From assembly GCF_937863155.1 (NCBI RefSeq), contig NZ_CALMFB010000077.1:1-64000 (forward strand): a stretch of DNA of 64,000 bases. The letters are read 5' to 3'. This DNA comes from an uncultured Brevundimonas sp. GTDB taxonomy: Bacteria; Pseudomonadota; Alphaproteobacteria; Caulobacterales; Caulobacteraceae. The position numbers were made by a program, and so were the translations under genes. Shown piece after piece: positions 59,487 to 64,000 of the stretch. Under the pieces are notes generated by a model. The model saw only the letters and a program-made list of their open reading frames with translations. It did no database searches and had not been told where the DNA came from. Within the stretch, counting starts at the first letter, position 1; every line of letters starts with the position of its first letter.

Positions 59487-59613
59487 CCGCTGCCCCACAC
59501 GCTGGAATCCTGAGGCGCGAACCTTAACCCTGATCGTCGCGCGCGGGGTGCGAAGGCCCGACCCCGCCTTCGCCCGCGCCTAGACTGACGCCGACCAGCG
59601 AAAGTCTTGTTCC

Positions 59614-60381
59614 ATGCGCGTTCTCAGTTCGGCCGCCCTTGTCGCCCTGATCCTGTCCAGCCCGGCGCTGGCGGGCGAACGTCGCGGCGGCCATCGCCCG
59701 CCCTCGCCGCCGCCCGGCCATTGCGGCGCCGCCTGCCGCCCGCCAGTGAACACCAACGTCAATGTCAATGTGAACGCTTCGGCGTCGGCCGCCGCCTCGG
59801 CACGGTCGTGGATCAATGCGCGGGCCTATTCGTCCGGCATGAGCCGCACGGTGGTCGGCGGCGGAACCTTCATCAGCGGCGGCGGCTATGGCGGCGACTA
59901 CGGCTGGGTCGGCCCTGGCGGCGGCTATGGAAGCGGTCCCGTCCACATCGATGATCGCGACCTGCGCCCCGCCGGGCCCAGCGCGCCCTTCGGCTATGTG
60001 GTGACGGGATTTGGCCGCGACATCCGGGCGGGCGGCTCCACCCGCCGCATCGACCGCTATGGCCACGAGGGTCGCTGGCGCGAGGACCGGCGCGACCGAA
60101 ACGAACAGGGTCATTACGAACGCTGGGAGACCAGCGCCGAATACCGCGAACAGGTCGAGGCCGCCTGGGAATACGAAATCATCGGCCGCGAGAGCCGCGC
60201 CTATGACCGGGGCTATGACGACGGGCGCGCCGACTGCGATTGCCGTGATGATGGGCCGCCGCCTTATCAGGCGCCGTCGCCGGGCCAGGCCTATTACGGC
60301 GACCTGCCGCCGCCGGACGCCCCACCGATGACCGCCCCGCCGCGCCACAACTATCGCCAGGAGCCGGGCGAGCGGGGCTGA
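59614..60381 (+). CDS. Exported protein with Asn-Val repeat, 255 aa
   Basis: Signal peptide (MRVLSSAALVALILSSPALA). A short repeat NTNVNVNVNASASA, a Gly-rich GGGYGGDYGWVGPGGGYGSG and an Arg/Tyr/Asp-rich helical segment (EDRRDRNEQGHYERWETS) follow. Cysteines occur as HCGAAC near the start and DCDC near residue 208. Low-complexity composition suggests a surface or matrix protein; family unknown. Confidence 0.72.
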   Translation: MRVLSSAALVALILSSPALAGERRGGHRPPSPPPGHCGAACRPPVNTNVNVNVNASASAAASARSWINARAYSSGMSRTVVGGGTFISGGGYGGDYGWVGPGGGYGSGPVHIDDRDLRPAGPSAPFGYVVTGFGRDIRAGGSTRRIDRYGHEGRWREDRRDRNEQGHYERWETSAEYREQVEAAWEYEIIGRESRAYDRGYDDGRADCDCRDDGPPPYQAPSPGQAYYGDLPPPDAPPMTAPPRHNYRQEPGERG

Positions 60382-60435
60382 TCGAACAAAGATCGCCCGC
60401 GGGTGTTACAGTGGCGGTTCCAAAGGGAGATCGCC

Positions 60436-60849
60436 ATGAAGCCCGCCCTGTTCTGCGCCGCCCTGATTATGGCTCCGATCCTGGCCCTGCCGGCCGCGCC
60501 CGCCCTCGCGCAGCAGGCCCAGATCGGGGCTCAGACCTGGGGCCAGCCCTGGTATGGCGCCTACGCCCGCCCCTCGCCCCTGTCCGAGGCCCGGCATAAC
60601 GCCCATGCGCGTCTGGGCGCGGCGGGCGACGGCTACACCTATGGGGACGGGCCGGTCCCCGCCTATCGCGGCCACCGGCATGACGGCCGTCATTTCGGGC
60701 GCGGCGGATGGCGCGCGGATGGACCGCGCGTCGGCTATCGCGACGAATGGGGCTATAGCGACGACCGGCCGCCGCGCTTCCGCACCGGGCGACGCGCGAC
60801 AGACTGGCCGCGCGATGACGGCCCGGACGACTATCCCTACGACCGCTAG
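60436..60849 (+). CDS. Exported hypothetical protein, 137 aa
   Basis: ATG at 60436 follows AAGGGAGA and gives a signal peptide (LFCAALIMAPILALPAAPAL ending in ALAQQ). The mature part is rich in Gly, Arg, Asp and Tyr (GRHFGRGGWRADGPRVGYRD) like its upstream neighbour, but no repeats are exact. Family unknown. It ends 9 bp before the hisC stop on the other strand. Confidence 0.68.
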   Translation: MKPALFCAALIMAPILALPAAPALAQQAQIGAQTWGQPWYGAYARPSPLSEARHNAHARLGAAGDGYTYGDGPVPAYRGHRHDGRHFGRGGWRADGPRVGYRDEWGYSDDRPPRFRTGRRATDWPRDDGPDDYPYDR

Positions 60850-60858
60850 GCCAATGAT

Positions 60859-61959
60859 CTAGGCCTGGGCGGCGAACTCGCTGAGCGCGTCGATGACGGC
60901 GCGGTTCTGGTCTTCGGTGCCGATGGTGATGCGCAGGGCGTCGGGCAGGCCATAACCGCCGACCGGGCGCACGATGATGCCCTTGGCGTTCAGATAGTCG
61001 TTGGCGGCGGTGCACCGCTCGGCCCCGCCGAAGCGCACCAGAACGAAATTCCCCGCCGAGGGCAGGACCTCATAGCCGAAGCCGCGCAGGGCCTGGGTCA
61101 GGCGCGGCCGCCAGGCCTGGACCAGATCGCGGGACGCCGTCTGGTGCGCCGTGTCGCCCAGGGCCGCGGTCGCCGCCTCCAGCCCCGGCACCGACACGTT
61201 GAACGGCAGGCGGATGCGGTCCACCGCCTCGGCCACCGACAGGGGCGCATAGCCATAGCCGATGCGCAGACCGCCCAGACCGTGGATCTTGGAGAAGGTG
61301 CGGGTCACCACGACATTCGACGCCTCGCGCGCCAGGGGGATGGCGGTCTCCCAGTCCGGCTCGCTGACATATTCGGCATAGGCCTCGTCGATCACCAGCA
61401 GGATGTCGGGCGACAGGGCGGCGTGCAGGCGGCGGATCTCCTCGCCCGAGTTCCAGCTGCCGGTCGGGTTGGACGGATTGGAGACATAGACGATGCGGGT
61501 GCGGTCATCGACCTCGGCCAGCAGGGCCTCGACCTCGGCCTTGAAGCCCGGCTCGGGCGCCAGTTTGACGATGCCCTCATTGGCCTTGGCGCTGATGCGA
61601 TAGGCCAGGAAGCCGTACTGGCCGGTGACGATGTTGTCGCCGGGGCGCAGATAGGTCTGGTTCAGCAGGGCGAAGACCTCGTCCGACCCATTGCCGAAGA
61701 TCAGCCGCTCAGGCTCCACCTCATGCAGGTCGGCCACCGCCTGACGCAGCTTGGTGGCCCGGCCGTCCGGGTACATGTGAATGTTCCCCATCGCCGCCTG
61801 GAAGGCCTCGCGCGCCTTTTCGCCGGCGCCCAGGGCGTTCTCGTTGGACGACAGCTTCATCGGCTCGGCCACGCCCTCGATGCGCGACTTGCCGCCGACA
61901 TAGGGGGCGATGTCCAGGATGCCGGGCTTGGGGGCGGGACCTTGCGCAGCGGTGGTCAT
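60859..61959 (-). CDS. hisC: Histidinol-phosphate aminotransferase, 366 aa
   Basis: Fold-type I PLP enzyme: KLSSNENALGAGEKAREAFQ, VYVSNPSNPTGSWNSGEEIR, LLVIDEAYAEYV and the PLP Lys in VVTRTFSKIHGLGGLRIGYG, then FVLVRFGGAE and IIVRPVGGYGLPDALRITIG. It transfers an amino group in histidine synthesis and often acts on aromatic substrates too. It follows the 226-aa gene by 11 bp on the same strand, so it is the last gene of that transcript. Confidence 0.93.
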   Translation of the reverse strand: MTTAAQGPAPKPGILDIAPYVGGKSRIEGVAEPMKLSSNENALGAGEKAREAFQAAMGNIHMYPDGRATKLRQAVADLHEVEPERLIFGNGSDEVFALLNQTYLRPGDNIVTGQYGFLAYRISAKANEGIVKLAPEPGFKAEVEALLAEVDDRTRIVYVSNPSNPTGSWNSGEEIRRLHAALSPDILLVIDEAYAEYVSEPDWETAIPLAREASNVVVTRTFSKIHGLGGLRIGYGYAPLSVAEAVDRIRLPFNVSVPGLEAATAALGDTAHQTASRDLVQAWRPRLTQALRGFGYEVLPSAGNFVLVRFGGAERCTAANDYLNAKGIIVRPVGGYGLPDALRITIGTEDQNRAVIDALSEFAAQA

Positions 61960-61970
61960 GCAGTGAGCCT

Positions 61971-62651
61971 TCAGAATACGGGGGCGGCGCCGATGACGCC
62001 GGTCAGATCGCCGGGCGCGCCGTCCAGCCGCCCGTCCTCGGCCTGCACATAACCCGCCAGCAGGAACAGCTTCAAGCCGCCGCCCGCCGTCAGCGGCTGG
62101 GCCGCCAGTCCGGCCTGGGCCAGGGCGGCCGCGATTTCGGCGTCCGATCGGGCGCCGTCGGTGATCCAGAAGGTGCGGTCATCACCCGTGGGGCCGGGCT
62201 GGGCGCGGGTCACGACCAGGGCGCGCGGCCGGGCCGCCGCATCGTCGGGCAGGGCCGCCGTGACCTTCAGCTCGGGCCGGGCCAGCAGACGCCCCCACCA
62301 GGGACGGCCGGGCGCCAGATCCAGCACGGCGGTCGCGCCCCCGACCGCCGCGTCCAGCGCCTGGTCCGGCTCGGCCGCCAGACGGACGTTCAGCCCGAAC
62401 CGGTCCGCACTCAACACCTGCGACGCCGCGCCCCAGACGACCAGGGGCCGATCCAGAATGGCCATCCGGCCCCAGGCCGCCTTCAGCACCGCGCCCTCGG
62501 CGGGGGTCGCCCCCGCCAGCAGCGCCCGCAGGGCCAGGGCGCCCGCATCGGGCCGCCCCGCCTCGCCCAGGGCCAGCCGCGCGGCCAAGGCGTCCTTGAG
62601 CGCGGCGTCCAGCGCCGCACGCCGGGGATCGTCTTCGGGCGCGATCAGCAT
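61971..62651 (-). CDS. Hypothetical protein upstream of hisC, 226 aa
   Basis: ATG at 62651 shares one base with the TGA of the DUF2125 gene. MLIAPEDDPRRAALDAALKD begins an Ala-rich helical domain. LDRPLVVWGAASQVLSADRF, TAVLDLAPGRPWWGRLLARP and GGLKLFLLAGYVQAEDGRLD suggest two alpha/beta lobes. The first 70 residues have a chorismate-mutase-like helical look, and a place before hisC would fit an aromatic amino acid role, but I cannot confirm either. Longer upstream frames are shadows. Confidence 0.62.
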   Translation of the reverse strand: MLIAPEDDPRRAALDAALKDALAARLALGEAGRPDAGALALRALLAGATPAEGAVLKAAWGRMAILDRPLVVWGAASQVLSADRFGLNVRLAAEPDQALDAAVGGATAVLDLAPGRPWWGRLLARPELKVTAALPDDAAARPRALVVTRAQPGPTGDDRTFWITDGARSDAEIAAALAQAGLAAQPLTAGGGLKLFLLAGYVQAEDGRLDGAPGDLTGVIGAAPVF

Positions 62652-63688
62652 CAGAACAGCTTGGGCGCCGGGGCCAGGGCGAACGCGCCCAGATAGGTGC
62701 GACCGTCGCGGAAGACGACCGTCAGATCCACGTCGCCCGCCGCCGCCGTGGCCGCCGCCGCGCCCGCCGCCCCGACCCGGTTGACCGCGCCCTGACCGGT
62801 TCCGGCCAGGCCGGCGATGGCCGCGCCCGGCCGCTCGGCCTTCAGCGACACCTGGCCTTCCAGCCGCCCGTCGGCGCGCGCCGACAAAGCCTCGCTGGAC
62901 AGGGTGGCGCGGCTGTCGCCCGCCACGGCGCGGCCCCGCACCTGGGTGAACCGCCCGCCCGCGCGGGTCCAGGCGGCGAAGACCCCGGCTTCGTCCATGC
63001 CGCGCAGGTTTCCGGCCTGTTCGACCACGCCTTCCAATTGCAGGGTCAGCCGCCCGCCCTGGGCCAGGCCTTCGACCGGCCCGCTGTCGCGCCCCTCGGC
63101 GTCGGCGAGGCGGAACAGCATGTCGATGCTGTCGTGCGCGGCGCCGTCGGTGGTGCGGTGCGGCCGCATGTAGAACTCCACCTTGCCCGCCCGGCGCAGG
63201 GGGAAGGCCTCGGACCCCGGATGGGGCGTGAATTCGGGCCGCGTCAGGTCCACCGCCACATTGGGCCAGCGCTGGGTCAGGCCATGCAAGCTCATGCGCA
63301 AGGCCTCGCCGCGCACCGCCACCTGGCCCTTGTCCGCCCGCGTCAGCACCAGGCCGTCGGTGGCCAGGATCACCCATTTGTCGGGGTTGTAGGCGTTGGC
63401 CTCGGCCACCAGCTCCGGCGCGGCCAGGGCATGGCCGGACGGGGCGGCGATCTTCACATGATCCAGCGCCAGCCGTGTGCGGAAGGGCCAGCCGGTCAGG
63501 CCGCCCGAGACATAGTCCACCTGCCACCCCTGACCCCGCAGGGCCTGGGCCTGGGCCTGAAGCCGTCCCTCGATCTGCGACGACAGCCAGAACCACCAGC
63601 CGGTCCAGGCCGCCAGCACCAGAAGCGCCAGGATCAGGGGCGTGAACAGGCCGCGTCGGCTGTGGCGGGGGGCGGGGGCGTCTGTCAT
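62651..63688 (-). CDS. DUF2125-like membrane-anchored protein, 345 aa
   Basis: ATG at 63688 (MTDAPAPRHSRRGLFTPLIL). One N-terminal membrane helix (FTPLILALLVLAAWTGWWFW), then a long periplasmic beta-rich part with VDYVSGGLTGWPFRTRLALD, characteristic of DUF2125 proteins in alphaproteobacteria, and ELVAEANAYNPDKWVILAT. Function not known; it resembles AsmA-like envelope proteins. First gene of a three-gene transcript with the hypothetical and hisC. Confidence 0.8.
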   Translation of the reverse strand: MTDAPAPRHSRRGLFTPLILALLVLAAWTGWWFWLSSQIEGRLQAQAQALRGQGWQVDYVSGGLTGWPFRTRLALDHVKIAAPSGHALAAPELVAEANAYNPDKWVILATDGLVLTRADKGQVAVRGEALRMSLHGLTQRWPNVAVDLTRPEFTPHPGSEAFPLRRAGKVEFYMRPHRTTDGAAHDSIDMLFRLADAEGRDSGPVEGLAQGGRLTLQLEGVVEQAGNLRGMDEAGVFAAWTRAGGRFTQVRGRAVAGDSRATLSSEALSARADGRLEGQVSLKAERPGAAIAGLAGTGQGAVNRVGAAGAAAATAAAGDVDLTVVFRDGRTYLGAFALAPAPKLF

Positions 63689-63776
63689 GACTGTCCTGTA
63701 GCAAGCTGAGGGGGCGTGCCGAAGAACCTTTCGCCGCCGCCGCCGTTCCAGTGCCAGACCCTTGCCGGAGCCGTCC

Positions 63777-64000
63777 ATGGAAACCCAGCAGCTTCACCGT
63801 GGCCGTCTGATCGACCATCTGCAGTTGGTCGTCGCGGACCTGGCGGCCAGCCGCCGCTTCTATCAGGCGATCTTCGCCGCGCTGGACGTGCCGATGGGCG
63901 GCGAGGGCGAGACCTATTTCTGGGTCGACGAACTGTTCGTCTCCACCGCCGACAGCGAGGCGGCGGCCGGGCGGCTGACCGGGCGGCATCATCTGGCGTT
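63777..64000 (+). CDS. VOC (glyoxalase-fold) family protein, partial
   Basis: ATG at 63777 opens a frame running off the window edge. The visible 74 residues include RLIDHLQLVVADLAASRRFY (metal-binding His of the first beta-alpha-beta module), QAIFAALDVPMGG and YFWVDELFVSTADSEA, as in VOC dioxygenases, glyoxalase I and resistance proteins. The N-terminus is complete; the C-terminal half lies outside. Divergent from the DUF2125 gene. Confidence 0.82.
   Translation, partial: METQQLHRGRLIDHLQLVVADLAASRRFYQAIFAALDVPMGGEGETYFWVDELFVSTADSEAAAGRLTGRHHLA

Overview
The window is very GC-rich and dense, with short intergenic gaps and many stop/start overlaps (ATGA, GTGA, TGATG). Its gene content, a GTTC-N7-GTTC SOS box and a Caulobacter-like groESL control region point to an alphaproteobacterium of the Caulobacteraceae, most likely Brevundimonas or a close relative. 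This assignment is by gene content and signals only; no database search was possible.

Bases 42-16372 look like an integrated mobile element of about 16.3 kb. It is bounded by an 18-bp direct repeat (42-59 and 16355-16372) whose sequence resembles the 3' end of a tmRNA or tRNA, ending in CCA. A P4-type tyrosine integrase and an excisionase-like small HTH protein sit beside the right-hand repeat. Paired short repeats with identical 12-bp spacing lie just inside both ends and may be integrase arm sites. The cargo, left to right, is: an XRE regulator divergent from a membrane protein/hypothetical pair; a HEPN (Ymh-type) protein; a probably frameshifted zinc-ribbon gene; a winged-HTH/DUF3800 gene pair behind a dense array of inverted repeats; a two-gene Hachiman anti-phage system (hamA-hamB); and a complete SOS mutasome operon (imuA-imuB-dnaE2) with a LexA-type box at the imuA start. 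The element therefore combines phage defence with inducible mutagenesis.

From about 16.4 kb onwards the window is ordinary chromosome: a BamE-like lipoprotein; a sugar N-acetyltransferase/aminotransferase pair (PglD/PglE type); a Bax-inhibitor-1 membrane protein; an RNA 2',3'-cyclic phosphodiesterase and a GNAT acetyltransferase; cytochrome c maturation genes (ccmA, ccmB, ccmC, ccmD, ccmG) split by an S41 peptidase on the other strand; aconitase; groES-groEL with a degenerate CIRCE element; glycine-zipper envelope proteins; pgi with a TPR protein; a redoxin lipoprotein; a cold-shock-fold/membrane fusion; a DsbD/ScsB-type reductase; an OmpA-type lipoprotein; a diacylglycerol-kinase-like protein with a metallophosphatase; small stress-type membrane proteins (DUF1328, YqjD/ElaB-like); a fumarylpyruvate-hydrolase/maleylpyruvate-isomerase-like pair; an aldo/keto reductase; a TonB receptor of BtuB type under a cobalamin riboswitch; mutS-glnD; murJ; trpS; a dienelactone-hydrolase-like protein; htpX; an SDHAF4-type small protein; hisC; two overlapping genes (one unrecognised, one DUF2125); and the start of a VOC-family protein at the right edge.

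Non-coding structure includes factor-independent terminators, a 48-bp tandem repeat after acnA, a duplicated groEL stop-codon hairpin, and a dispersed palindromic intergenic repeat seen after glnD and beside htpX.
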